DNA of 38,068 nt, taken from Alphaproteobacteria bacterium (GTDB taxonomy: Bacteria; Pseudomonadota; Alphaproteobacteria; UBA2966). The notes beneath the pieces are model-generated. The model did not search any database. It had not been told where the DNA came from and saw nothing but the letters and a program-made list of their open reading frames with translations. Positions within the stretch are counted from its first letter, which is position 1. Each line of letters opens with the position of its first letter. Both the position numbers and the translations under genes were made by a program. Location: positions 1 to 38,068 of the forward strand of contig JABIFY010000040.1 of assembly GCA_018650465.1 (NCBI GenBank), in the 5' to 3' direction. This document shows, piece after piece, positions 1-7,717 of this stretch.

Positions 1-63
1 AAGCACTTCAACCTGCCGCAGCATCATCACAATCTCTTCTGGTTTGTTTCGCTTGATAGCCAT
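1..63 (-). CDS. IS3-type transposase OrfA, N-terminal fragment
   Basis: Only the first 21 residues are inside the window, starting MAIKRNKPEEIVMMLRQVE. Basic N-termini of this form, leading into a helix-turn-helix, are typical of the small first transposase protein (OrfA/InsE-like) of IS3-family elements, which binds the terminal repeats. The start at 63 is supported by the ribosome site GAAGGAGG seven bases upstream. The frame is open to the window edge, so it cannot be said whether the transposase is intact. Family placement rests on a short stretch and on the adjacent terminal repeat. Confidence 0.65.
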   Translation of the reverse strand, partial: MAIKRNKPEEIVMMLRQVEVL

Positions 64-119
64 TTCTGATCCTCCTTCAACTAACTATAAAGGTGGACCA
101 CTTTTTCGGGGGAAGACCA
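1..119 (-). mobile_element. IS3-type insertion sequence, 5' end (partial)
   Basis: The window opens inside an insertion sequence that runs leftward out of view. Its terminal repeat, read inward on the minus strand from 119, begins TGGTCTTCCCCCGAAAAAG and is followed by a strong Shine-Dalgarno (GAAGGAGG, about 70-78) and the transposase start at 63. A terminus beginning with TG and a short gap to orfA are usual for IS3-family elements. A related but decayed copy of the same end lies at 447-507. The other terminus and target duplication are outside the window. Confidence 0.7.
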
Positions 120-209
120 ATCAATCGTCAGAAAAACGATACTAAGAATAAGGGCAGTTGCAAAAATGATGTTCCTGCCTCGCGGCATGAACATTGGACT
201 TTCATTCAT
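120..209 (-). pseudogene. Possible N-terminus of a membrane protein cut by the insertion sequence
   Basis: A minus-strand reading frame starting at 209 encodes about 30 residues: a short polar head (MNESPMFMPRGRN) and one hydrophobic segment (IIFATALILSIVFLTI). It then runs straight into the insertion-sequence terminus at 119. This looks like the signal or first membrane helix of a gene whose remainder was separated by the element. The ribosome site is weak and there is no second half to compare, so it may be a chance frame. Confidence 0.25.
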
Positions 210-403
210 TCTCTCACGTCCTGAATTTTCAATTATCAAATGACAATGTAATTCAAAAATGAGACAAAATAACCTCCTTTCAACATAAATAGCGCGACAC
301 TCACTCTGGATGACGTGAATGAACTGCTTCGGCAAAAATGTCTATGCCCGTTCTGCATATGTCCGTTCATGGCTGATAGTCCCCGTTTTTGACCGCCACC
401 GGA

Positions 404-429
404 TTTATTCTGCTCTTGACCAGAATAAA
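404..429. repeat. 9-bp inverted repeat, 8-bp loop
   Basis: TTTATTCTG at 404-412 is matched by its exact reverse complement CAGAATAAA at 421-429. It lies just upstream of the decayed insertion-sequence end at 447. There is no T-run to make it a terminator. It could be debris of a mobile element or a small hairpin. Apart from this and the short frame at 120-209, I see nothing in the gene-free stretch 120-446. Confidence 0.4.
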
Positions 430-446
430 CAATACTGCGAGCAAAT

Positions 447-507
447 TGCTCATCCACGGAAAAAGTGATCCATCTTCAAATTAGGTGCAGAAGGATCAAG
501 GATGGCT
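447..507 (+). mobile_element. Decayed solo end of an IS related to the one at 1-119
   Basis: Read rightward from 447, the sequence begins TGCTCATCCACGGAAAAAG, continues through GTGATCCATCTTC and reaches GAAGGATCAAGG followed by ATGGCT at 502. This lines up along its full length with the minus-strand sequence from 119 to 58 of the left element (terminal repeat, spacer, ribosome site, ATGGCT), with one- or two-base gaps and roughly 70% identity by eye. The distance from the TG terminus to the ATG is 55 versus 56 bases. After ATGGCT the similarity stops and the frame closes after 25 codons, so only the terminus survives. Confidence 0.6.
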
Positions 508-594
508 CCATTTTTTCTGTTTGTCCGTTTCGGTGAATTCGCCTGCATGGTAGAATTTTGCCACCTTATAACAGCCTAACCGGAGTTCTACGTT

Positions 595-1131
595 ATGGTC
601 GCAAAAGCAATAGAAGTTGGTCCAAATCGTTACCGTGAATCATACGGTCGTTGCTACGAAGAGTTCGCAATTGGTGATACTTATGAACACCGCCCAGGCC
701 GGACAATTTCAGAGGCAGACAACACCTGGTTTACGCTGCTCACCATGAACCAGCACCCTGTTCATTTTGACCATGCCCTGGCCAGCCAAAGTGAATTTGG
801 CAAGCCAATCGTCAACAGTTGCCTGACACTTTCTGTTGTCGCAGGCATGAGTGTTTCAGATATCAGTCAGAAAGCGATTGCCAATCTGGGCTGGACTGAC
901 ATCCATATGCCAGCACCCGTTTTCCACGGAGACACGCTGTATGCGGAATCAGAAGTGCTTGATAAACGAGAATCATCTTCACGGCCAACGCAGGGGATCG
1001 TGACAGTGGAAACACGAGCCCACAATCAGGATGGCGTATTGGTGATGCAGTACAAACGCACAGTTCTGGTACCCAAATTGGGTCACAGTCTTGAAGACAT
1101 CGCGGATGCAGCTGCCGCAGCTGACGCCTGA
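595..1131 (+). CDS. MaoC-family enoyl-CoA hydratase/dehydratase
   Basis: 178 residues, a single hot-dog domain. MaoC-type enzymes hydrate 2-enoyl-CoA esters; members close to this form act on mesaconyl-, itaconyl- or methylmalyl-CoA type substrates. The active-site loop reads TMNQHPVHFDHALA (residues 50-63). His57 fits the catalytic His, while the usual Asp of the G-D-x-N-P-x-H motif is Asn52, as in some branched dicarboxyl-CoA hydratases. The segment FGKPIVNS (68-75) fits the family core. A GGAG ribosome site lies nine bases before the ATG. It stands alone on the plus strand, convergent with the deacetylase at 1161. With the CitE-type lyase and CaiB transferase at 9312-11362 it could complete a citramalyl-CoA-like route. 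Family certain; substrate inferred. Confidence 0.85.
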   Translation: MVAKAIEVGPNRYRESYGRCYEEFAIGDTYEHRPGRTISEADNTWFTLLTMNQHPVHFDHALASQSEFGKPIVNSCLTLSVVAGMSVSDISQKAIANLGWTDIHMPAPVFHGDTLYAESEVLDKRESSSRPTQGIVTVETRAHNQDGVLVMQYKRTVLVPKLGHSLEDIADAAAAADA

Positions 1132-1160
1132 CAACTTTACGGGCATGCGACTTATTTACG

Positions 1161-2027
1161 TCAGCCCTCGGCGGCCTTGTACCAATCGGCAATCTGGCTA
1201 CCGTTCATGAATATTGTATCGTCGCGGGCAAGTACGTCGTCCAACATGCGTTCCAGTTCATGGATCCGGTGCGGGACCGCAATCAGATGGGGATGAAGAC
1301 CAACAGCCAGCACCCTTGGGTTCTGGCTGCTTTCCCTGCCAAAGGTTTCCAGGGTATTGGAAAAGCGCTGATACATTTCGCCAGTTGCGTGCTTTTCAAT
1401 GGCGTAAACGATGCTGTCATTGATTTCGACATTGTAAGGCATCGACATCAGGGGGCCGTGTTTTGTCGTCATCCAGGACGGCAGATCATCGACAACCCAA
1501 TCGAAGACAAAATCCACGCCCAGGGACTTTAGTATATCCGGCGTATCCGTGGTTTCTTTCAGGCCGGGACTTAACCAGCCACGTGTCTGGACACCCGTAA
1601 AGCTCTTCAAGACATCCAGGGCCGACTGGATCAACCCGGCTTCATCTTCTTCGCCTTGCATTGATTTTTGATGCATACCGTGGCCAACAAACTCCCACCC
1701 CGCTTCCAACATGGCGTTTGAACATTCAGGATAGGCTTCGATAACACCTGCGTTGATGCTGGTACTGGCCGGTATTCCCCGAGACTTGAAAAGATCAAGA
1801 ATCCGCGGCATACCAGCCCGCATGCCGTATTCAGCCCATGAATAATTGGGGATATCCGGAATACTCTCGGCCCCGTGCGGCGCCGTAATTATTTTCCGCG
1901 GCATGGCACCGTCGAAAAGCCAGTTTTCAACGTTCACAACCATATGCACAATGATTGGCTTGCCGGCGGGCGGCTCAATCGGCTTGCGAGCGCTGGACAT
2001 TTGATAGGGAATTCTTGGATTAGACAT
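1161..2027 (-). CDS. PuuE-like polysaccharide deacetylase-fold hydrolase
   Basis: 288 residues, a NodB/PuuE-like metal-dependent hydrolase of the polysaccharide deacetylase superfamily. Small cytoplasmic members without signal peptide, like this one, include allantoinases and cyclic imide hydrolases rather than true polysaccharide enzymes. Recognisable blocks are YGMRAGMPRILDLFKSRG (about 67-84), the metal-ligand region FVGHGMHQ (about 113-120) and GWLSPGL (about 150). It starts 13 bases after the SDR gene ends, behind an AGGAG site, so the two form one unit. A second, more canonical paralogue lies at 23917-24798. I favour C-N bond hydrolysis on a small amide or imide; the exact substrate is unknown. 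Confidence 0.8.
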   Translation of the reverse strand: MSNPRIPYQMSSARKPIEPPAGKPIIVHMVVNVENWLFDGAMPRKIITAPHGAESIPDIPNYSWAEYGMRAGMPRILDLFKSRGIPASTSINAGVIEAYPECSNAMLEAGWEFVGHGMHQKSMQGEEDEAGLIQSALDVLKSFTGVQTRGWLSPGLKETTDTPDILKSLGVDFVFDWVVDDLPSWMTTKHGPLMSMPYNVEINDSIVYAIEKHATGEMYQRFSNTLETFGRESSQNPRVLAVGLHPHLIAVPHRIHELERMLDDVLARDDTIFMNGSQIADWYKAAEG

Positions 2028-2040
2028 ATCGCTGATACTC

Positions 2041-2832
2041 CTATGCCAGTGCCTTGGTTGAACCGCCGTCAGCCGTAATCGAGATACCCGTCAGGTTGGC
2101 CGCCATATCGGAGGCAAGGAATGTTACAAGACGTGCAATCTCTTCGGGCTCACCCATTCTTTTCATGGGGATGTTTGAGACAAAATCTTTCTCGACTTCA
2201 TCCATGGGGCGGCCAGACGACTGTTGAATATTGTTCAGAATAGTGGCCATGCGTTCAGTTCGGGTTGGGCCTGGATTTACCGCATTAACAATAATGCCAT
2301 CCTTCACCACTTCGTCGGCCAAACCTTTGGTAACCACCAACAGCGCCGCATTCGCAGAAGCACTTGGCAGCATGGTTGAGGGCGGTTGTTTACCAGTATT
2401 GCCAACGATGGAAACGATGCGTCCGTAACCCTGCGCCCGCATACCAGGTATCACGGCCCGCATCATGCGGACTGTGGCCATAAATTTAAGGTCGAAACTG
2501 TCCTGCCAGACCTGATCAGGAACCTCCCAAAATACGCCGCCCTTGGACGCTCCGGCTGAATTCACAAGTATATCAATCCGGCCAAATTTTTTGATCGCCG
2601 CTTCAACAACCGCGTCGGCCGCATCTGGTTTGGTCAAATCAACTGCCATGGCGCCAACTTCGGCTCCACTGGATCCGGAAATGGCTTGCGCTGTTTCAGT
2701 CAATTTTTCATCATCGCGTGCTGTCAGAAATATCCGGGCTCCTTCAGAGGCCAACATCGCGGCGCAAGCGGCGCCCAAACCACGATTACCGCCGGTAACC
2801 AGCGCGACTTTTCCGTCAAGGTGGAGATCCAT
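2041..2832 (-). CDS. Short-chain dehydrogenase/reductase-like protein, atypical active site
   Basis: 263 residues with the Rossmann nucleotide motif TGGNRGLG (13-20), the NSAG block (91-94) and the PG..RTER region typical of classical SDRs that reduce or oxidise hydroxyl/keto groups with NAD(P). The catalytic Ser is present (Ser141), but the residue 13 positions on, normally the Tyr of YxxxK, is Met154, and the ASK-AAL block reads ASANAAL, so the Lys is Asn161. Catalysis must therefore differ or be lost. Start supported by AAGGAAG five bases upstream. First gene of a two-gene unit with the deacetylase at 1161; the transcription unit from dctP ends at a terminator upstream. Confidence 0.8.
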   Translation of the reverse strand: MDLHLDGKVALVTGGNRGLGAACAAMLASEGARIFLTARDDEKLTETAQAISGSSGAEVGAMAVDLTKPDAADAVVEAAIKKFGRIDILVNSAGASKGGVFWEVPDQVWQDSFDLKFMATVRMMRAVIPGMRAQGYGRIVSIVGNTGKQPPSTMLPSASANAALLVVTKGLADEVVKDGIIVNAVNPGPTRTERMATILNNIQQSSGRPMDEVEKDFVSNIPMKRMGEPEEIARLVTFLASDMAANLTGISITADGGSTKALA

Positions 2833-2941
2833 ATTACTTCCTTTGTCGTACTTACAAAAAAAACTTGTGCCAGAGAAACCGGGAGGCCTGAGGCGAGCAT
2901 GGTACTAGTTCATTGAAATAGGTCATAGCCTGCAACATATG

Positions 2942-2975
2942 AAAAAATGGCTCCGGATATTCTCCGAAGCCATTT
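2942..2975 (-). terminator. Rho-independent terminator of dctQMP
   Basis: On the minus strand an 8-bp stem AAATGGCT/AGCCATTT (2945-2952 with 2968-2975), one mismatch and a further 4-bp stem (CGGA/TCCG, 5-base loop) is followed by a run of six U. It lies 22 bases past the dctP stop codon at 2998 and points the right way, so it should end the dctQ-dctM-dctP transcript before the SDR gene. Confidence 0.85.
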
Positions 2976-2997
2976 ACTTCAAGTCAGACAATGCAGG

Positions 2998-4068
2998 TTA
3001 GTTAGAAGCTGACAATCCGTTCACCTTGCCAATCGTTTCGTTGAAGGTTTTTGCACAATCTGCGCCACAACGTTTGGCCCAACGCGGCAAAACCGTATCG
3101 AGCATGATCTGGCGCAGCAATTTCAAATCTGCAGCAGAAGGATCGACACGTTTCATTCCACCTGCTTTGCCCTCTGTGCAAGGACCTGTGGTGTTGCAAT
3201 TGATGCCAAGTTCGCCTTCGGAACGGTTCAGGTCCCACATATCGTCTTCGTGTTTCTGAATGGTATCTTCAATCACCTTGCGGATGTCGGCATCCAGTTT
3301 GTTCCACGCCTCGATATTTACGACGGTGACACCGGCAGCAAAGTTCAGAGGTAACGTGTAGAGGTATTTTGCGCCTTCATACCACTTGGCTGAATAACCA
3401 CCCAATGTTCCCGTAACGGCACAGTCGATGACGCCTTTTTGCAGGCCCTGTTGAACTTCACCAAACGACATGGGAATGCCCGAAGCGCCAACAGCACTCA
3501 GGAAATCAGACTGGGACACGCCAGAACTACGAACTTTCCGGCCCTTTAAATCAGCAAGGCTTTTGACTTCATCACGACAATAGAGAATTTGTGCCTGAAA
3601 TGACTGCAACGTCAAAATCTTGAGGCCAAATTTTTCTTCGTAATATTTTTCGAGTGTCGGGCGAAATGCCACTGTGACTTTATGAAAGTCATCGATCGTA
3701 GGTGACATGCCTGCCAAATCTGTGGTGTCATTAATCGGCGCTTCACCGGATACATGACCGAGCTGATAGGACGCAAATTGGGTTTGTCCACGCTGGGCAA
3801 GACGGAAAGGTTCTGGTCCTTTGAGGCCCATCTGATTCCAGGCCTTGAAATTCACTTTAAGTTTGCCACCGGTCAGCTTGGGAATGACTTCCGTCCAATA
3901 AGGCTTTTGGATATCCCTGAACTGGGTCGTGACGCTGACATTTCCGATAACATTGATTTCTGTCGCCGGAAAAACGCCGTCTGGGCTATCGGCAACGGCT
4001 ACTGCTGATCCCATGGACACAACTGCTGCTGCAGCTATCGCCCCGTACATCTTGTTTCTTATTTGCAT
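2998..4068 (-). CDS. dctP: TRAP transporter substrate-binding protein
   Basis: 356 residues, periplasmic receptor of a TRAP-type (DctP family) importer of carboxylates. Residues 1-26 form a signal peptide ending in VAVADS. The segment GRKVRSSGVSQSDFLSAVG holds the family's conserved Arg, which normally binds the substrate carboxylate. The C-terminal third carries unusual Cys pairs (GINCNTTGPC and RCGADC) that may form disulfides in the periplasm. Start supported by GGGAG seven bases upstream. It is the last gene of dctQ-dctM-dctP, 87 bases after dctM, followed by a terminator. The operon is headed by two TGTCCGGACA operators, so import is probably induced with the catabolic genes. Confidence 0.93.
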   Translation of the reverse strand: MQIRNKMYGAIAAAAVVSMGSAVAVADSPDGVFPATEINVIGNVSVTTQFRDIQKPYWTEVIPKLTGGKLKVNFKAWNQMGLKGPEPFRLAQRGQTQFASYQLGHVSGEAPINDTTDLAGMSPTIDDFHKVTVAFRPTLEKYYEEKFGLKILTLQSFQAQILYCRDEVKSLADLKGRKVRSSGVSQSDFLSAVGASGIPMSFGEVQQGLQKGVIDCAVTGTLGGYSAKWYEGAKYLYTLPLNFAAGVTVVNIEAWNKLDADIRKVIEDTIQKHEDDMWDLNRSEGELGINCNTTGPCTEGKAGGMKRVDPSAADLKLLRQIMLDTVLPRWAKRCGADCAKTFNETIGKVNGLSASN

Positions 4069-4155
4069 AATTATCTCCCTGTGCTTGTTTTTGGAAAGCC
4101 GCTCGCCAATGCGGCCTGGTGGAATAAGGTGGTTGGTTTCGGCGACCCTGCTAAA

Positions 4156-5439
4156 TCAGTTGAAAATCTCTGGCAGCCACATTGCCATCTGCGGAAACAT
4201 CAGCAGAAGAAACATCATGGCAACCATCATGAGTAGGAACGGTAATGAACCCAGGACAACATCGCGGAACGGACCCTCACCGCGAACGGCCTGAACAACA
4301 AACAAATTCACACCGATCGGCGGTGTGATTAAAGCGGCTTCGATCAGGATCATAAACAATACGCCGAACCAGACCTGGTCGAAGCCCAGTGCCAGAATGA
4401 CCGGAACGACGATGGGCGTTGTCGCGATCATCAACGACAACGTTTCCATGAACATGCCCAAAAGTAGATAGAAGGCGATAATGGCGACCATGGCCAACAT
4501 CGGATTAAGGTCCAATCCGTCCATGAACTCGTTGATAAACTCGGTCACGCCGATCGATTGCAACACGAAGTTCAGGAAGAAGGCCATCACAACGATAAGT
4601 GAAACCATCGCCGTTGTGCGCATTGTTCCTTCGAACGCCAACAGCAAGACTGGACCGTTGATACGCCGTCGAGCAAATCCGAAAATCAATGAAGCAACAA
4701 CGCCCAGTGAGGCAGCTTCAGTCGGTGTCGCCAGGCCTGCATAAATTGACCCCACAACGATAACGAACAGCAAAATTGGTGGCAGCAAGTGCTTGAGAGC
4801 CTTGATACGTTGGTCCCAGGTTGCAGGCTCGCGCGTTCCACTAAGGGACGGCTTGATTACGCAGGCTGCAAAAATGGCAAACGAGAACATTACAGCCAGC
4901 AACGCACCCGGAATCATCGCCGCCAGGTAAAGGTCTGTGACCGATGTATCCGTCAGGACAGCATAGATGATCATGTTTATGCTGGGAGGAATCAAAATAC
5001 CCAGCGTACCGCCTGCTGCCAACGAGCCAAGAAACAGTGGTGGGCTATATTTTCGCAGTTTTATATTCGGTATGGATACTGTGCCAATGGTGGCGGCTGT
5101 TGCAACTGAGGAGCCCGACGTTGCTGCAAACAATGCGCTTGCAGCAATGTTGGTATGCATCAAACCACCCGGTATCCAGTTCACCCAACGGTCCAAAGCC
5201 CGGAACATATCGGAGGCAATCCCCGTGTGCAGTAATATCTCGCCCATCAGTATGAACAGGGGAACGGCAACGAGTACGAACTCAGTGCTCGCAGACCAGG
5301 AGATGTCACCAAGTGCCGGCAACAGAGGGATGAAAGAAAAGGCCTCGCCCAGGGAAACCGCGAGAATGCCTAATATGGCAGCGACATAAATGCCCATTCC
5401 GGCAAGAACGAGTAATCCGATCAGCGAAATCCCTGCCAT
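4156..5439 (-). CDS. dctM: TRAP transporter large permease
   Basis: 427 residues, the usual length of DctM. It is the ion-coupled membrane channel of a TRAP transporter, with about 12 hydrophobic segments. Family blocks are visible: the VPLFILMGE motif near residue 58, ATSGSSVATAATIG near 105 and LGILIPPSINMIIYA near 148. Its ATG shares one base with the dctQ stop (TGATG), so translation of the two permease subunits is coupled. It works with the small subunit at 5439-6080 and the receptor at 2998-4068. Confidence 0.94.
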   Translation of the reverse strand: MAGISLIGLLVLAGMGIYVAAILGILAVSLGEAFSFIPLLPALGDISWSASTEFVLVAVPLFILMGEILLHTGIASDMFRALDRWVNWIPGGLMHTNIAASALFAATSGSSVATAATIGTVSIPNIKLRKYSPPLFLGSLAAGGTLGILIPPSINMIIYAVLTDTSVTDLYLAAMIPGALLAVMFSFAIFAACVIKPSLSGTREPATWDQRIKALKHLLPPILLFVIVVGSIYAGLATPTEAASLGVVASLIFGFARRRINGPVLLLAFEGTMRTTAMVSLIVVMAFFLNFVLQSIGVTEFINEFMDGLDLNPMLAMVAIIAFYLLLGMFMETLSLMIATTPIVVPVILALGFDQVWFGVLFMILIEAALITPPIGVNLFVVQAVRGEGPFRDVVLGSLPFLLMMVAMMFLLLMFPQMAMWLPEIFN

Positions 5440-6080
5440 CAGGAATTCCCCCGGGCTTGCTCGTTTTCGTCTTCCCTGGCAAGTTCCAAAGCCTCGTTAA
5501 GTTCAGCCTCACCCTCGCGTTGTTCGACACCAATCAGCTTCGTCACCGTCGCGAAATCACCTCGCAGAAAGTAATACAAGGACTGAAGCAAATAGACGAT
5601 GCAAACGAAGGCAAACCAGGTCAGACCAAGCGCCCAAAGCGATTGGGGAATGACCAGGGGTACAGACATATCGGACGCAGAAACTGCGCCCAAATTTCCC
5701 GGGCCAGGTAATTTGAAGCTTTCGATAGACAGGGACCAGGCATAAAAACTCATGAGGGATGCCAGCCCCGTCAGCATTATGATAGCTATGATATCGAGGC
5801 CCGCGCGCCAGCCAGGTGGAAACTTCGCGTAAACGACATCGATCCGGATATGGGTCTTGGTGACCAGGGCAAACGAAAAAGAAAACGCAACTGTAATTGC
5901 GTACAGGTAGATCGTGATCTCATAACTTTCAAAGAAATTGTCGTTAAACAAATTTCGGGCGATGACGTCGAGGGTCACCAGAACAGCACAAAAAAGAATA
6001 GTGCTGCCTGCAGCCCAACTCAGATAACGGGACATCCGCTCTAGCACGCCCGTATGCCTGTCATCCGAAATTTGCGACAA
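5439..6080 (-). CDS. dctQ: TRAP transporter small permease
   Basis: 213 residues with four membrane segments, matching the DctQ subunit that joins DctM in the membrane. The conserved block TKTHIRIDVVYAKFP (about 71-85) corresponds to the T..HIRVD.. motif of the family. A charged tail follows the fourth segment (EQREGEAELNEALELAREDENEQ), longer than in many DctQ. The likely start is TTG at 6080, seven bases after AAAGGG; an ATG at residue 15 is an alternative. It is the first gene of dctQMP, about 74 bases from the predicted transcription start inside the operator at 6149. Confidence 0.9.
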   Translation of the reverse strand: MSQISDDRHTGVLERMSRYLSWAAGSTILFCAVLVTLDVIARNLFNDNFFESYEITIYLYAITVAFSFSFALVTKTHIRIDVVYAKFPPGWRAGLDIIAIIMLTGLASLMSFYAWSLSIESFKLPGPGNLGAVSASDMSVPLVIPQSLWALGLTWFAFVCIVYLLQSLYYFLRGDFATVTKLIGVEQREGEAELNEALELAREDENEQARGNS

Positions 6081-6148
6081 AATTTGGCCCTTTGATAATT
6101 TGCAAGAAATGATCCCTTGAGACCTTTGGTCAACCCAGGGACACTAAA

Positions 6149-6188
6149 TGTCCGGACAACTTTATGTTCCTCGAAAAGGAAAAGTCAA
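6149..6188 (-). promoter_or_regulatory. Promoter and proximal operator of dctQMP
   Basis: Read on the minus strand: TTGACT (6188-6183), 16 bases, CATAAA (6166-6161; ATAAAG with 17 bases is equivalent), then the palindrome TGTCCGGACA at 6158-6149. The operator would cover the transcription start, the classic position for repression. The same geometry recurs at six other promoters in this window. A second copy of the palindrome lies upstream at 6197. Confidence 0.75.
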
Positions 6189-6196
6189 CGGTAATA

Positions 6197-6206
6197 TGTC
6201 CGGACA
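6197..6206. promoter_or_regulatory. Distal operator of dctQMP
   Basis: A perfect TGTCCGGACA palindrome eight bases upstream of the -35 of the dctQMP promoter and 48 bp centre to centre from the proximal copy. Its flanks (AATATGTCCGGACAAGTT) are identical to those of the acd proximal operator at 23860. Such a pair could allow cooperative binding or looping by a dimeric repressor. Confidence 0.75.
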
Positions 6207-6225
6207 AGTTTACTTTCGGTTCCAA

Positions 6226-7590
6226 CTACCCTGCGACCAGATTGTCGACCAGAATGCGTACGTCATCCAGGTCCTCCAGATGATCGACCAGATCAACCAT
6301 CGCATCAGCTTTCTCACGAGAAATCGGTTTGGCCGCACCTGCTGCATTTTTGTGGAATTTCTCGAGCCAGGCATCTCGTGTCATGGCATTCTCCGGATTG
6401 CCATAAACAATTTCAACGCCTTGCCGCAGCACAGTTCCATTTTTGAGCGTCACCGAGACTTCGACGGGTGATAGTGCATTGGGATCTGGATTGTCGTTTG
6501 CCTCGACCGAAATTCGCTTCGCCAGTTCAACCGTTACCGGATCACGGAAAGCTTTTTCATGGAAATCCGGGATGTTTATTTCGCCTTTCATGAAGGCAAC
6601 AGCAGCCACATAAGGCGAACACAAACGGGCATAATTTACATCCATGGCGTCATGAGCAGGCCGACCAACCAAATGCTTCGTCAGCGACGGCATGGTCAAG
6701 GTTGCACTTTCAATCTGATCTGCCGTCAGATTGTGTTCTTTTTGAAGGAGTAGTGCGGCATCGGCGACACCATGAGTGGCGCGGCCAGACGGAAAGGGTT
6801 TATGGGCCATTTCCGTCACCCGCCAGATCTTGCCTATATTGGCGAGGATATCCGCAAGATCATATTCAAGCTCGATCAGTGAAAAATACCCGAACGGTCC
6901 TTCCAGAACACCCTGAAGTCCTGCCAGTCCGGCCTCAGCCATATCACAGGCAACCACAGCGTTGCGGGCATTGAACCCGATCTGCATGCCCAGCAGCATA
7001 GAGCCTTCGGTGTGGGGTTGCATGGTGCCGCTCAATTGAGCATAGCCAATGGAAAAGGCCCGGGTCAGGGTTTCTTGATCAAATCCGCGCAAAATAGATA
7101 TCCCGGCAACGCCAGCGAACAGGCCAACGGTGCCAGGTCGAAAAAAGCGCAGGCCGGTTTTGGCCGCAAGACCAAGATTGCAGGCAACATCAACACCGAT
7201 TGCGACGGTCGTAATCAGTTCCTGACCGGTCATTCCACCGCGACGCTCAGCTTCGGCTAAAACACAGGGCAATACGGCTGTCATGGCGTGGGCGACGGCA
7301 CCTTCATGCACGCAATCAAATTCTGAATTATGTATTTGGTAAGCGTTGCACATAGCCGCGGTCGGGGTTGGGACACGGTCGCCACTATTCCAGATCCTTG
7401 CATCATTTCCCTGCCCCCAGAGGGACTGTGTCTTGATCAGTTCAGTTACCCATGGCCCGCTTGAGCCGATCATGCCAACTCCGAAACAATCCAGAATAAA
7501 CTTTTTTGTTGCCGCACGGGCATCTTCCGGAATGTCCTCGAAACGGGTCTCAATGACAAATTTGGCAAATTTGTGAATTGCGTCGGTCAT
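6226..7590 (-). CDS. MmgE/PrpD family protein
   Basis: 454 residues, the normal length of the MmgE/PrpD family, which includes 2-methylcitrate dehydratase, cis-aconitate decarboxylase and epimerases of iminodisuccinate. All act on small poly-carboxylates without a cofactor. The substrate-pocket block reads MAHKPFPSGRATHGVADAAL; the residue usually Cys in the second paralogue (PSC) is Gly here. ATG at 7590 follows AAGG by nine bases. It lies 127 bases downstream of the flavoprotein gene in the same direction, and its end is 20 bases from the distal dctQMP operator. A second paralogue is at 14598. The exact reaction cannot be read; a dehydratase or decarboxylase acting on a branched di- or tricarboxylate is likely. 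Confidence 0.88.
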   Translation of the reverse strand: MTDAIHKFAKFVIETRFEDIPEDARAATKKFILDCFGVGMIGSSGPWVTELIKTQSLWGQGNDARIWNSGDRVPTPTAAMCNAYQIHNSEFDCVHEGAVAHAMTAVLPCVLAEAERRGGMTGQELITTVAIGVDVACNLGLAAKTGLRFFRPGTVGLFAGVAGISILRGFDQETLTRAFSIGYAQLSGTMQPHTEGSMLLGMQIGFNARNAVVACDMAEAGLAGLQGVLEGPFGYFSLIELEYDLADILANIGKIWRVTEMAHKPFPSGRATHGVADAALLLQKEHNLTADQIESATLTMPSLTKHLVGRPAHDAMDVNYARLCSPYVAAVAFMKGEINIPDFHEKAFRDPVTVELAKRISVEANDNPDPNALSPVEVSVTLKNGTVLRQGVEIVYGNPENAMTRDAWLEKFHKNAAGAAKPISREKADAMVDLVDHLEDLDDVRILVDNLVAG

Positions 7591-7717
7591 GGGAAAAAGC
7601 CTTTATGTTTATCAGGAACCAGGCGAAGACATCTGGCATCAATCGAGAAAGCTGGTCTTGTTACTGTTTTCGTCAGGGCAAACAATCAATGGGATAAATC
7701 TGGATCAATACGTTGAT

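Noticed and set aside
356-533. Half-operators ATATGTCCGTTCA (358-369) and TTTGTCCG (520-527) upstream of the MaoC gene
   Set aside because: The second arm is degenerate or missing, and no -35/-10 pair lies in the fixed position seen at the other sites; they may be decayed copies but cannot be supported.
502-579. Short frame after the decayed IS end (MAPFFLFVRFGEF...)
   Set aside because: It has a good ribosome-site remnant but only 25 codons and no similarity to transposase; the ATG is a leftover of the IS.
6148-6471. Plus-strand frame beginning MSGQLYVPRKG
   Set aside because: It starts in the operator and overlaps the end of the MmgE/PrpD gene on the other strand; composition and position show a shadow frame.
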